Of a DNA stretch of 14,477 nt, positions 7,615 through 14,477 are shown in pieces (the stretch's first letter is position 1; every line of letters begins with the position of its first letter). The notes under the pieces are model-generated. The model was not told the DNA's origin. It saw only the letters and a list, made by a program, of their open reading frames with translations, and searched no databases. Source of the stretch: Bdellovibrio sp. (GTDB lineage: Bacteria > Myxococcota > SpSt-1050); NCBI GenBank assembly GCA_020725805.1, contig DYEF01000103.1, positions 1 through 14,477 on the forward strand, written 5' to 3'. The position numbers and the translations under genes were made by a program.

Positions 7615-8072
7615 AGGGAAGAATTCTTTCTATAAACATAAGCCTTAAAAAAGGAGAGAAGAAACACCCCGTTATGTCGGCAAGACTCGTTGAGAATTTC
7701 GGCATTGAGGGAGATGCCCACGGAGGCGAACCTCTGAGACAGGTGAGTATGCTTTCATCGGACGATATCGGGAAGATGAAGAGAGAAGGCCTAATTATCA
7801 GTTACGGGGATTTCGGAGAAAACATTACAGCAGAAAATATCGACAGCTCAAAGATACGGATGGGAGATAAATTAAGAATTGGAGAGACCGAGCTCGAAGT
7901 AACACAGATAGGAAAGGTCTGCCACACCAGATGCAATATTTTCGATCAGGTGGGTTACTGCATTATGCCGGAATCAGGAATATTTCTGAAGGTCATAAGA
8001 GGCGGAGAGATAAAGGTCGGCGATGAAATAGAAATAATGAGGTCAGAGACCGATAAAAACACTGCCAAATAG
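7611..8072 (+). CDS. Stand-alone MOSC domain protein
   Basis: A protein of 153 residues consisting of one MOSC domain, a fold found at the C-terminus of Moco sulfurases and in YiiM-like proteins. Typical MOSC features are GIEGDAHGG (31-39), YGDFGENIT (65-73), MGDKLRIG (84-91) and the terminal GGEIKVGDEI. Three cysteines (104, 108 and 117) cluster in CHTRC and GYC. The first corresponds to the usual MOSC cysteine and could carry a persulfide, but that is inference. There is no signal peptide. It overlaps moeA by four bases and is followed after 5 bases by the transporter, so a role in sulfuration or delivery of the finished cofactor is plausible. The exact reaction of such stand-alone proteins is not established. 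Confidence 0.9.
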   Translation: MKGRILSINISLKKGEKKHPVMSARLVENFGIEGDAHGGEPLRQVSMLSSDDIGKMKREGLIISYGDFGENITAENIDSSKIRMGDKLRIGETELEVTQIGKVCHTRCNIFDQVGYCIMPESGIFLKVIRGGEIKVGDEIEIMRSETDKNTAK

Positions 8073-8077
8073 TATTT

Positions 8078-9232
8078 ATGGACATATTGTCATTTATAAA
8101 AGAACGAGTCAGATTCAACAGGAACGAACTGGCAGGGGCCTTCGGGGATATCGGAACGGACCTCCCTCTTATAATCGGGATAATTCAGGCAAGCGGTGTC
8201 AATGTGGCATCTACCCTGATAATGTTCGGCTTAATGAATATACTTACAGGGCTGATATACGGAATACCAATGGCGGTTCAGCCATTAAAGGCGATGGCTG
8301 TAATTGTCATTACTCAGAAGATAAGCGCAAATGTCCTCTACGGCGGCGGGCTCTCAATTGCTATCCTGATGATTCTTATGACAGTATCGGGTCTGTTAAC
8401 ACTCTTAAACAGGGTAATCCCAAAGGTTGCCATAAGAGGTATACAGTTTGGTCTCGGGCTCTCACTCGTAATGGTATCCGCTCAGAAGTATCTTACAGGG
8501 AATTCTGTAAAAGAGTACATTTTAGGAGCTGCATCAGTCCTTATACTCATCTTTCTAAGAGAGAACAGCAAATATCCCGCCTCACTGATAGTAATAGTTA
8601 CAGGTCTTATATATTCGGCAATCTTCTCACTCGATTTCGGAAGGATTGGTTCGAATATCGGATTTTCGCTCCCCGCAGTCCCCTCTCTTACTCCCGACAA
8701 TATTCTGGACGGACTTCTGATTCTTGCACTCCCCCAGCTCCCGCTCTCTCTCTCGAACTCCGTATTTGCAACACATCAGACGATAAAGGACTTATTCCCC
8801 GATAAAAATATCGGGATAAAAAAAATCGGGTTTACCTATTCAATGATGAATTTTATTAATCCACTTTTTTCGGGGATTCCTACCTGTCATGGCACCGGCG
8901 GTCTTATGGGACAGTACTTCTTCGGAGGCAGAACCGGCGGCTCTGTAATCATCTACGGAAGTATGTACATAACTCTCGGCCTGTTCTTCCCGGGCGTCTT
9001 CTCGGAAATTATCAAAATCTTCCCCTTTCCTGTCCTCGGGGCGATTCTGCTTTTCGAAGGTATTGCAATGATAATGCTGATTCAGGACGTATCCGGCAAG
9101 AAGAGTGACCTGTTTATTGTCATCCTGACAGGCACAGTCGCTGCCTTTATGAAAAACGGCTTCATCATAGGACTGATTCTGGGAACTGCCCTGTTTTATC
9201 TCACAAAATATCATACCAAACCTGCCGATTAG
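8078..9232 (+). CDS. MOT1-family molybdate/sulfate transporter
   Basis: A polytopic inner-membrane protein of 384 residues with about ten or eleven hydrophobic segments. The family signature of MOT1 carriers is clear in two places: NELAGAFGDIGTDLPLIIG (residues 16-34) and IPMAVQPLKAMAVIVI (63-78), the latter matching the PMPVQPMKA-type motif. A related third segment, PTCHGTGGLMGQYFFGG, lies near residue 270. MOT1 proteins take up molybdate in plants and algae, and bacterial members are usually labelled putative sulfate/molybdate transporters. Its location as the last gene of a Moco operon, 5 bases after the MOSC gene, argues for molybdate (or tungstate) as substrate. No good Shine-Dalgarno precedes the ATG, so its translation may depend on coupling to the MOSC gene. 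Confidence 0.9.
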   Translation: MDILSFIKERVRFNRNELAGAFGDIGTDLPLIIGIIQASGVNVASTLIMFGLMNILTGLIYGIPMAVQPLKAMAVIVITQKISANVLYGGGLSIAILMILMTVSGLLTLLNRVIPKVAIRGIQFGLGLSLVMVSAQKYLTGNSVKEYILGAASVLILIFLRENSKYPASLIVIVTGLIYSAIFSLDFGRIGSNIGFSLPAVPSLTPDNILDGLLILALPQLPLSLSNSVFATHQTIKDLFPDKNIGIKKIGFTYSMMNFINPLFSGIPTCHGTGGLMGQYFFGGRTGGSVIIYGSMYITLGLFFPGVFSEIIKIFPFPVLGAILLFEGIAMIMLIQDVSGKKSDLFIVILTGTVAAFMKNGFIIGLILGTALFYLTKYHTKPAD

Positions 9233-9234
9233 AT

Positions 9235-9259
9235 AAAAAAATCCAAACCGGTTCTTCGG
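9235..9259 (-). terminator. Putative intrinsic terminator of the lipoprotein-histidine kinase unit
   Basis: Read on the minus strand, CCGAA-GAACCGG-TTTGG can fold into a five-pair stem with one G-U pair. An A and a run of seven T follow directly. It sits 43 bases past the histidine kinase stop, in the gap between two convergent genes. The stem is short, so efficiency is uncertain. The plus strand has no T-run here, so I see no matching terminator for the Mo operon. Confidence 0.4.
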
Positions 9260-9301
9260 CATCCGTTGCAACCGCTATTTTGTAACCCGAAAGATATGTC
9301 G

Positions 9302-11113
9302 TCAGGAAATATTGATTCTGTCGAAAAATATTCTGAATCTCGTCCATTCCCCGTACAGACTCTCGACTTTTATATCTGCTTTGTGGGCATCGAGGATTCC
9401 TTTCACTATTGCAAGTCCTATTCCGTAACCCTGAGGTATATTTTCCGCCTGTGATACCGCTCTCGAAAACGGCCTGAACAACCTGTCAAGATATCTGCTT
9501 TCTATTCCGATCCCGTTGTCCTCGAATATCAGTTCAACCTTCTGACTATTCTCGACAGATTTTATGCTGATTCTCAACTTTTTGGAGGTGTTCCGGTACT
9601 TAAACGAATTTTCGAAGAGATTCTTAAATGCTATATATAACTTGTCTTTATCACCCTTTATTACAGGGAAACTGCCCTCTACGATTATTTCGGCATCACA
9701 TTCCTCTATGTATGATTTCATATCGTCAATAATAAGCTGAATCACATCTCTCAGATTCACATCCTCTGTCCTGAAGACCTGTCTTTCATACCGGGATATA
9801 TCGAGCATATGTGATATCATCCTCTCCATCCTGACCACATTTTCATTGATTCTGTCAATGAAATGCCTCCCCTGTTCGTCCAGACCATCATAGTATTTAT
9901 TTCTGAATAAAAGTGCCATACCCTTGAGGGTAAAGACGGGACTCTTCAGGTCGTGCGAGAGCGAAAAGAGAATGGTCTCAAGAGCCTCGGTACGTTTTCT
10001 CAGTTCATTTTCTATTTTCTTGTACTCTGTGACATCTCTTGCCAGTAGAATAATTTTACTACCATCTCCTGCTTCGTCATCAACAGCTATCCAGGTCGTA
10101 AGCAGAAATTTATCATTACTTTGTCTGTCGCTTATTTTTATCTCCAGATCATTTACCGTTATACCCCTCAGGACTTTTCTATAGACCGGGAGCAGTCTAC
10201 TTCTCTCTTCGACGGATACAAATTCAGAGAGAGACAACCTGTTCTCCGACTTAAAAATATCAACGCCTGTCAGGTCAAGAAAAGTTGAGCTCGCATACTC
10301 TATCTTAAAATTCCTATCAAGCATCAGAATTATATCCCGGCTCTTCTCTAAAAGAGTCTTTAGTCTCTTTTCAGAAAAAATCAGGTTTTCCCTCGTAGAA
10401 TCGAGAAATCCGAGGAGATTCTTAAAATTGGCCAAAATAGCATCGAATTCCTCATAGCCGAATTCTTCCTGATTTATTTGTCTAATATCTCCCTTTGAAA
10501 TTCCCTCGATTCTTTTCAGCAATAATACAAACGGCCTCGTCATTAGTCTTGTAACAATGTAAATAAGCAAAATAAACAGGGTTATTATTATCAACGAAAT
10601 TATTACCCGGTACTTATAAATTGCCCCGCCCGACATAAATATTCGGCTTATATTAAGATTCAGGACAAAAAAACCAGACTCTTTCCCTCCGTCAGGCATC
10701 GTGAAAGTCACACCCCTTATGAGAGTTAAGTAATTACCTCCTTTAATCTGGAAGTAGTCCCCATCACCTCTGTATGCAGATATGTCAGGAATGGTTGTCT
10801 CATCAAAATCAGCATCACCCCTAATCTCCAGCACCAGTCTGTCCGTGTCCTTTGAATACAAAGACAATTTGTATAATTCATCCCTGTAAAAGAATGACTC
10901 TGCATAGTAACGGATTTTTCCAATATCCTCACCACTCTCTACCACTTTTGCTATACAATTCATAAAGAGTAGCACTCGCTCCTTAAATGTATTAAGGATG
11001 ATGGATCTTACAAAGTAACTGTTTGCCAGAACAGATGTTACAACAAAGAGCAGTATAAGTATTACAGAGACATAAAAAAGTCTGAAGCTAAAAGAGCCTC
11101 TTTTTGATCTCAA
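9302..11113 (-). CDS. Membrane sensor histidine kinase with HAMP and PAS domains
   Basis: A protein of 603 residues. The first membrane helix (11-34) and second (168-188) enclose an extracytoplasmic sensor domain of about 130 residues that I cannot name. Then come a HAMP linker (about 189-242), a PAS domain with PAC end (about 251-365), a HisKA dimerisation domain with the phospho-accepting His387 in SHDLKSP, and a HATPase domain (about 490-598). The ATPase domain has its N box (NLFENSFKY, from 498), G1 box DNGIG (532-536) and G2 box GYGIGLAIV (562-570). All catalytic motifs are intact. The start is TTG, with GAGGGG 10 bases upstream; no ATG lies near enough to replace it. It begins 18 bases after the stop of the giant lipoprotein gene, so they are probably co-transcribed. 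No response regulator is encoded in the window. Confidence 0.93.
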   Translation of the reverse strand: MRSKRGSFSFRLFYVSVILILLFVVTSVLANSYFVRSIILNTFKERVLLFMNCIAKVVESGEDIGKIRYYAESFFYRDELYKLSLYSKDTDRLVLEIRGDADFDETTIPDISAYRGDGDYFQIKGGNYLTLIRGVTFTMPDGGKESGFFVLNLNISRIFMSGGAIYKYRVIISLIIITLFILLIYIVTRLMTRPFVLLLKRIEGISKGDIRQINQEEFGYEEFDAILANFKNLLGFLDSTRENLIFSEKRLKTLLEKSRDIILMLDRNFKIEYASSTFLDLTGVDIFKSENRLSLSEFVSVEERSRLLPVYRKVLRGITVNDLEIKISDRQSNDKFLLTTWIAVDDEAGDGSKIILLARDVTEYKKIENELRKRTEALETILFSLSHDLKSPVFTLKGMALLFRNKYYDGLDEQGRHFIDRINENVVRMERMISHMLDISRYERQVFRTEDVNLRDVIQLIIDDMKSYIEECDAEIIVEGSFPVIKGDKDKLYIAFKNLFENSFKYRNTSKKLRISIKSVENSQKVELIFEDNGIGIESRYLDRLFRPFSRAVSQAENIPQGYGIGLAIVKGILDAHKADIKVESLYGEWTRFRIFFDRINIS

Positions 11114-11131
11114 AATTTAGTATCCCCTCGG

Positions 11132-14100
11132 TTATAACTCAGTACACTTAAAATCAAACCCCTTGTACAGATTATCGGATTCATTACATTCGTTCTTTGT
11201 CGAGCCTGAGCCGTCATAATCAACCCATATATAGATATCTACATTCTTCGGAGGATTGTTGATGACAAACTTGACTTTCTCCGAATCTCCCGGTTCGAGC
11301 ACATACTTTGTATTTACGACCGAGAGCAGAGTTCCGCCGAGTTGCGGATTTCCGTTAAAGAGCGCAATAGGGATGCCGGCCGGGACTTTCAAAGCTCCCC
11401 TGTTTTCAATCCAGACCCACGCTGTAAACTGCGTCGGACAGTTATACCAGTTTACAGCAAGCCAGGTCGCCACAAGGTCAGGAGCAGCAAACGGGATATC
11501 TCCGGCAAACTTGTTGAGTCTGTATGTATTATGTGTCTTCCAGGAAGCGGTCTCTTTTGCGGGCAGTTTCCCGTTTTCCTCTATGTTGTCTATATGATAG
11601 GTATGCTGGTTCCAGATTCTCCTTGTATGCACCCAGTTGTCATTCTTATCCTTAAATACCCTTATTCCGGTCGGATTGCCGGTCTCCCTCGAGTAATTGT
11701 TTGCGCAGATAATAATCTCTGCCTTACCATCGTTGTCTACATCAGCAACTACCGGATTCTCATATGCGGTCCAGCTTGTATTCGTGATCTCAAAGAGGAC
11801 GATTCCGTCATTGTAGGTATCATTATTTTCATCCTTGTTCGAGCCCTCGCCGTCATAGACCCTGAATTTTTCCTCATCGTTGTAGAGAACCTCGACATAT
11901 CCGTCATTCTCGAAGTCGAAGAGCGAAGAGCCGGTTGCGTGAGAACTCTTGTCCTTTGTGGGACTGAGCCACTTGACTGCACCGTTTGTCTCAAAAACAA
12001 TATATCCTGAATAACCCGCAACACCAATCTCAGGCTGACCATCGGAATCAAAGTCAGCAATAGTCGGAGCTCCCACTCTCCTGCCTTCTGATGCCGGTAT
12101 ATCAAACGGTCCCCATTTTACAGCACCTGTTAAGGCATCCTGAAGTCTGATAGTTCCCTTGGAGACTACCACAAGTTCCGGCTTCTTATCCCCGTCAAAG
12201 TCTGCTATCGCTACAAATCCGTCGCCGAGAGTACCTGTCCCTGACGGGTCCGGGATATCCGACCATCTGATTGTGCCATCATAATTGTAAATCGTGCTAC
12301 CAGTGATTATCTCCATCTTTCCGTCTTCATCAAGGTCTGCAACGGCAGAGAGAGGACCTACTCCGTTATCTCCTATTCCCTTATTTCCAACCCATTTTCT
12401 TACTCCGTTATACTGCCATACGGCTGCTCCGATAATAATCTCGCCATAACCGTCGCCGTCTATATCCGCTATCGAAGGACCGCCCCAGTTGAGCCCCGAA
12501 TGAAGAATAGCATAATTTACACAATTGTTAAGATTCGACTGGGCACAGTGCCACTTGACATTCCCCTGATTGTCGAAAACGACCGGTCCGTCCGTCGTGT
12601 ATCTGAAGGAGACAATCTCGACCTTTCCGTCCTTATCGATATCTGCCGCTGCCATATTACTTGCCGGAGCAAGTCTGTAATTCTCGGAAATTATAAAACC
12701 GTCTTTGGGAAACAATTCGGCCCCTGTATCACCCGACAGAATTCTCGGTATTCCTGCGCCCAGACAGATCCCGCCGCAACCATCATACGTATAGAATGAA
12801 ACGAAGACTACATCAGGGATATCGTTTTCGTCTATTTTACCGTCCTTGTTGTCGTCTGTTGTATTTACAATTATAGGCGTTGACATAACCTGATTATACT
12901 GAGGCAGAACCTTCGGGGTTTTCCATTCCCATTTTGTTACAGGATTAAAAGCACCTCTTGGTGGTTTGTATTTGCAGGTGTTGTTATAATTGCCGCCGGT
13001 ATTGAAATTCGTATCGTCATCACAGGCATCACCAATACCATCTAAATCTTTATCCTTCTGGTCAGAATTGGGGACATACGGGCAGTTGTCATTATTATTC
13101 TTGACTCCGTCGCCATCTATATCATCGTCACAGGCATCACCGATTCCGTCCTTATCCATATCTCTCTGGCCCGGATTGTTAACACCCTTGCAGTTATCAA
13201 TCTCATCATCGACACCGTCTCCGTCCCCGTCACTCTCACAGGCATCACCTTTACCATCCTTATCGGTATCCATCTGGTCAGGATTGGACACATAGGGGCA
13301 GTTATCTTTGTCATTATCAATCCCGTCACCATCTATATCATTGTCACAGACATCACCTTTGCCGTCCTTATCTGTGTCCTTCTGGTCTGGATTTGCAACT
13401 TCAGGGCAGTTGTCTTCATCGTTATTCTTACCATCACCGTCTATGTCATCATCACACGCATCACCTTTGCCGTCCTTATCGGTATCCGTCTGGTCTGGAT
13501 TTGATACCTCCGGGCAGTTGTCTTCATCGTTATTCTTACCATCGCCGTCTATGTCATCATCACACGCATCGCCTTTGCCGTCCTTGTCTGTATCCTTCTG
13601 GTCTGGATTTGCCACCTCGGGACAGTTGTCATCGCCATTATTCTTTCCGTCACCATCTATATCCTCGTCACACGCATCACCTTTACCATCCTTGTCTGTA
13701 TCCTTCTGGTCGGGGTTATATGTGTCTTTACAGTTATCGATGTCATCTGTTACTCCGTCATTATCGGAATCACCTTCACAGGCGTCCCCGATTCCGTTCT
13801 TATCGGTATCTGTCTGGTCCGGGTTATAAATCATCGGACAGTTGTCATCCTTGTTCTTTATACCATCTCCGTCAACGTCATCATCACAGGCATCACCTTT
13901 ACCGTCCTTGTCTGTATCCTTCTGGTCAGGATTACTTACATCAATACAGTTATCGTCATTGTTCTCAACCCCGTCTCCGTCGAGATCATTATCACAGGCA
14001 TCACCTTTACCGTCCTTGTCTGTATCCTTCTGATCGGGGTTTGATACCGTCGGACAGTTATCTTCCTCATCATCTACTCCGTCATTATCAAGGTCTGTAT

Positions 14101-14263
14101 ATGTAGTGGTCTTTTTCTCACACTTTCCGTTCTTACATATGTATCCTTCTGCACAATCGGTACTCTTTTTACAACCTGTTGCCTCGTCGCTGCAGGCAGA
14201 TGAAAAAATTATAAATAATATAATAACAATGAAAAGTGGTAACAATATTCTTTCGGTCTTCAT
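11132..14263 (-). CDS. Giant lipoprotein with ten TSP3 calcium-binding repeats, FG-GAP propeller and CARDB-like end
   Basis: A predicted surface or outer-membrane lipoprotein of 1043 residues. The start ATG at 14263 has GCGGAGG 7 bases upstream; an ATG six bases earlier lies too close to that site. The signal peptide ends in lipobox SSAC (Cys24), followed by a small cysteine motif (residues 31-48). Ten thrombospondin type 3 repeats (57-415) carry DxDxDG calcium loops and two cysteines each. Residues about 430-890 hold eight aspartate-rich FG-GAP/VCBS blade motifs such as [12 protein letters not shown] and [12 protein letters not shown], predicting a beta-propeller. The final domain (about 927-1043) starts PDLVATWL and resembles CARDB adhesion modules. 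No enzymatic motif is visible. Adhesion or matrix binding is likely, but the ligand is unknown. It precedes the histidine kinase in one unit. Confidence 0.9.
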   Translation of the reverse strand: MKTERILLPLFIVIILFIIFSSACSDEATGCKKSTDCAEGYICKNGKCEKKTTTYTDLDNDGVDDEEDNCPTVSNPDQKDTDKDGKGDACDNDLDGDGVENNDDNCIDVSNPDQKDTDKDGKGDACDDDVDGDGIKNKDDNCPMIYNPDQTDTDKNGIGDACEGDSDNDGVTDDIDNCKDTYNPDQKDTDKDGKGDACDEDIDGDGKNNGDDNCPEVANPDQKDTDKDGKGDACDDDIDGDGKNNDEDNCPEVSNPDQTDTDKDGKGDACDDDIDGDGKNNDEDNCPEVANPDQKDTDKDGKGDVCDNDIDGDGIDNDKDNCPYVSNPDQMDTDKDGKGDACESDGDGDGVDDEIDNCKGVNNPGQRDMDKDGIGDACDDDIDGDGVKNNNDNCPYVPNSDQKDKDLDGIGDACDDDTNFNTGGNYNNTCKYKPPRGAFNPVTKWEWKTPKVLPQYNQVMSTPIIVNTTDDNKDGKIDENDIPDVVFVSFYTYDGCGGICLGAGIPRILSGDTGAELFPKDGFIISENYRLAPASNMAAADIDKDGKVEIVSFRYTTDGPVVFDNQGNVKWHCAQSNLNNCVNYAILHSGLNWGGPSIADIDGDGYGEIIIGAAVWQYNGVRKWVGNKGIGDNGVGPLSAVADLDEDGKMEIITGSTIYNYDGTIRWSDIPDPSGTGTLGDGFVAIADFDGDKKPELVVVSKGTIRLQDALTGAVKWGPFDIPASEGRRVGAPTIADFDSDGQPEIGVAGYSGYIVFETNGAVKWLSPTKDKSSHATGSSLFDFENDGYVEVLYNDEEKFRVYDGEGSNKDENNDTYNDGIVLFEITNTSWTAYENPVVADVDNDGKAEIIICANNYSRETGNPTGIRVFKDKNDNWVHTRRIWNQHTYHIDNIEENGKLPAKETASWKTHNTYRLNKFAGDIPFAAPDLVATWLAVNWYNCPTQFTAWVWIENRGALKVPAGIPIALFNGNPQLGGTLLSVVNTKYVLEPGDSEKVKFVINNPPKNVDIYIWVDYDGSGSTKNECNESDNLYKGFDFKCTEL
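13019..14095 (-). repeat. Ten tandem 108-bp units encoding TSP3 repeats
   Basis: Coding tandem repeat inside the lipoprotein gene. Nine units of exactly 108 bases (36 codons) and one of 105 bases encode D.DGDG......DNCP...[16 protein letters not shown]. Unit boundaries on the minus strand are 14095, 13990, 13882, 13774, 13666, 13558, 13450, 13342, 13234 and 13126, ending at 13019. Every unit keeps both cysteines and most calcium-binding aspartates. Units 6 and 7 (13343-13558) are the most alike at the nucleotide level, differing at about 11 of 108 bases by hand alignment. The array remains in frame throughout. Confidence 0.95.
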
Positions 14264-14351
14264 AAACATACCTCCGCAAGATATGGCTTTGTTAAATTAC
14301 TTTATAATTCCGTATTTTGCAATAACTTTTTCGAAAACTGTTGTTCCAAAA

Positions 14352-14391
14352 TAGAAATGTTACATTATCTGCAAAGTAGAAATGTTACATT
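14352..14391. repeat. Perfect 15-bp direct repeat, 25-bp period
   Basis: TAGAAATGTTACATT occurs at 14352-14366 and again at 14377-14391, separated by 10 bases. The region lies upstream of the lipoprotein gene on its far side, beginning about 90 bases before that start codon. Short direct repeats of this kind, nested near one end, are typical of transposase-binding sites at the ends of IS21- and some IS481-like elements. Paired sites for a regulator of the lipoprotein gene are the alternative. The repeat itself is certain; its role is not. Confidence 0.9.
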
Positions 14392-14428
14392 TAATAGGTT
14401 TGGATATAAAGAAAAGTTAGGGATTAAA

Positions 14429-14477
14429 GTGGAATTACAGGGAAAAGTATATGTTTCCCTATGGGGGGTAATAGGGA
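14429..14477 (+). CDS. Possible truncated 5' end of a gene running off the right edge
   Basis: From a GTG at 14429, preceded by TAGGGA 5-6 bases upstream, an open frame runs to the window end and encodes 16 residues (VELQGKVYVSLWGVIG). The same frame is open further upstream, so the start is unsure. Sixteen residues cannot identify a family. Because the direct repeats just before it look like an insertion-sequence end, a transposase N-terminus is one possibility. It could equally be non-coding. Confidence 0.2.
   Translation, partial: MELQGKVYVSLWGVIG
14439..14477. other. Overlapping inverted repeats with a shared arm
   Basis: AGGGAAA (14439-14445) is complementary to TTTCCCT (14454-14460). 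The largely overlapping TCCCTAT (14456-14462) is complementary to ATAGGGA (14471-14477). Both seven-base stems have eight-base loops and cannot form at once. The second stem ends exactly at the window edge and may continue. This could be part of a mobile-element end or a leader structure, and the role is unknown. Confidence 0.5.

Noticed and set aside
8840-9271. 143-codon open frame antisense to the MOT1 transporter
   Set aside because: It lies entirely over a well-supported membrane protein gene, has unnatural composition and no recognisable domain or ribosome site.
9250-9281. Plus-strand hairpin CGGTT...AACCG after the transporter as terminator of the Mo operon
   Set aside because: Five-base stem with a 16-base loop and no following T-run; the same region is better explained as a minus-strand terminator.
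11342-12010. 222-codon open frame antisense to the FG-GAP part of the lipoprotein
   Set aside because: It is a shadow of the biased codon use in the aspartate- and glycine-rich propeller; no family resemblance or start signal.
13019-14095. Regular 108-bp repeats considered as a CRISPR or non-coding satellite
   Set aside because: The whole unit repeats without unique spacers, the frame is open throughout and the translation is a textbook TSP3 calcium-binding repeat.
13308-14106. Long open frames on the plus strand across the lipoprotein repeat region, rich in Ser/Pro or His/Tyr/Arg
   Set aside because: They are mirror frames of the 108-bp TSP3 array; the periodic low-complexity composition comes from the antisense repeat and there are no plausible ribosome sites or domains.

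Overview
The window holds ten complete genes, packed densely with no gene-free stretch longer than about 210 bases. It comes from a Gram-negative (diderm) bacterium of fairly low GC, in the low 40s percent judged by eye. Two genes encode proteins with clear lipobox signal peptides. The 1043-residue lipoprotein, with its thrombospondin type 3 and FG-GAP repeats, resembles surface proteins common in deltaproteobacteria/Myxococcota-like and related environmental lineages. No marker gene fixes the taxon, so that placement is a guess.

Layout from left to right. (1) Positions 127-3726, minus strand: a three-gene unit transcribed right to left. It encodes a secreted DUF2059 protein, a lipoprotein-type family 31 glycoside hydrolase, and the tRNA wobble-nucleotide methyltransferase TrmL. 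A near-consensus sigma-70 promoter lies just upstream (3758-3786), and a weak terminator-like element lies at the left edge. (2) 3800-4396, minus strand: a small SAM-dependent methyltransferase of unknown substrate, divergent from the next operon. (3) 4495-9232, plus strand: a tight molybdenum cofactor operon. It encodes MoaA, a MoaC-MoaB fusion, MoeA, a stand-alone MOSC protein and a MOT1-family molybdate/sulfate transporter. Adjacent genes overlap by 1 to 4 bases or sit within 5 bases, so co-expression is very likely. The set covers molybdate uptake, the first step of pterin synthesis, pterin adenylylation and metal insertion, and probably sulfur handling. It lacks moaD, moaE and mobA, which must be elsewhere if the pathway is complete. 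(4) 9302-14263, minus strand: a two-gene unit, convergent with the Mo operon. A very large calcium-binding-type lipoprotein comes first, followed 18 bases later by a membrane sensor histidine kinase with no response regulator in view. (5) 14264-14477: the upstream region of the lipoprotein gene. It contains a perfect 15-bp direct repeat and, at the very edge, overlapping inverted repeats and a truncated open frame. This may be the end of an insertion sequence.

I found no CRISPR array, tRNA, rRNA or recognisable riboswitch. The points most worth a second look are: the lipoprotein/histidine kinase pairing; the repeat structure of the TSP3 region; the GH31 enzyme that resembles sulfoquinovosidases in its barrel but lacks two of their sugar-recognition residues; the MOT1 transporter embedded in a Moco operon; and the possible mobile-element end at the right edge. 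I do not see a clearly new multi-gene system here.
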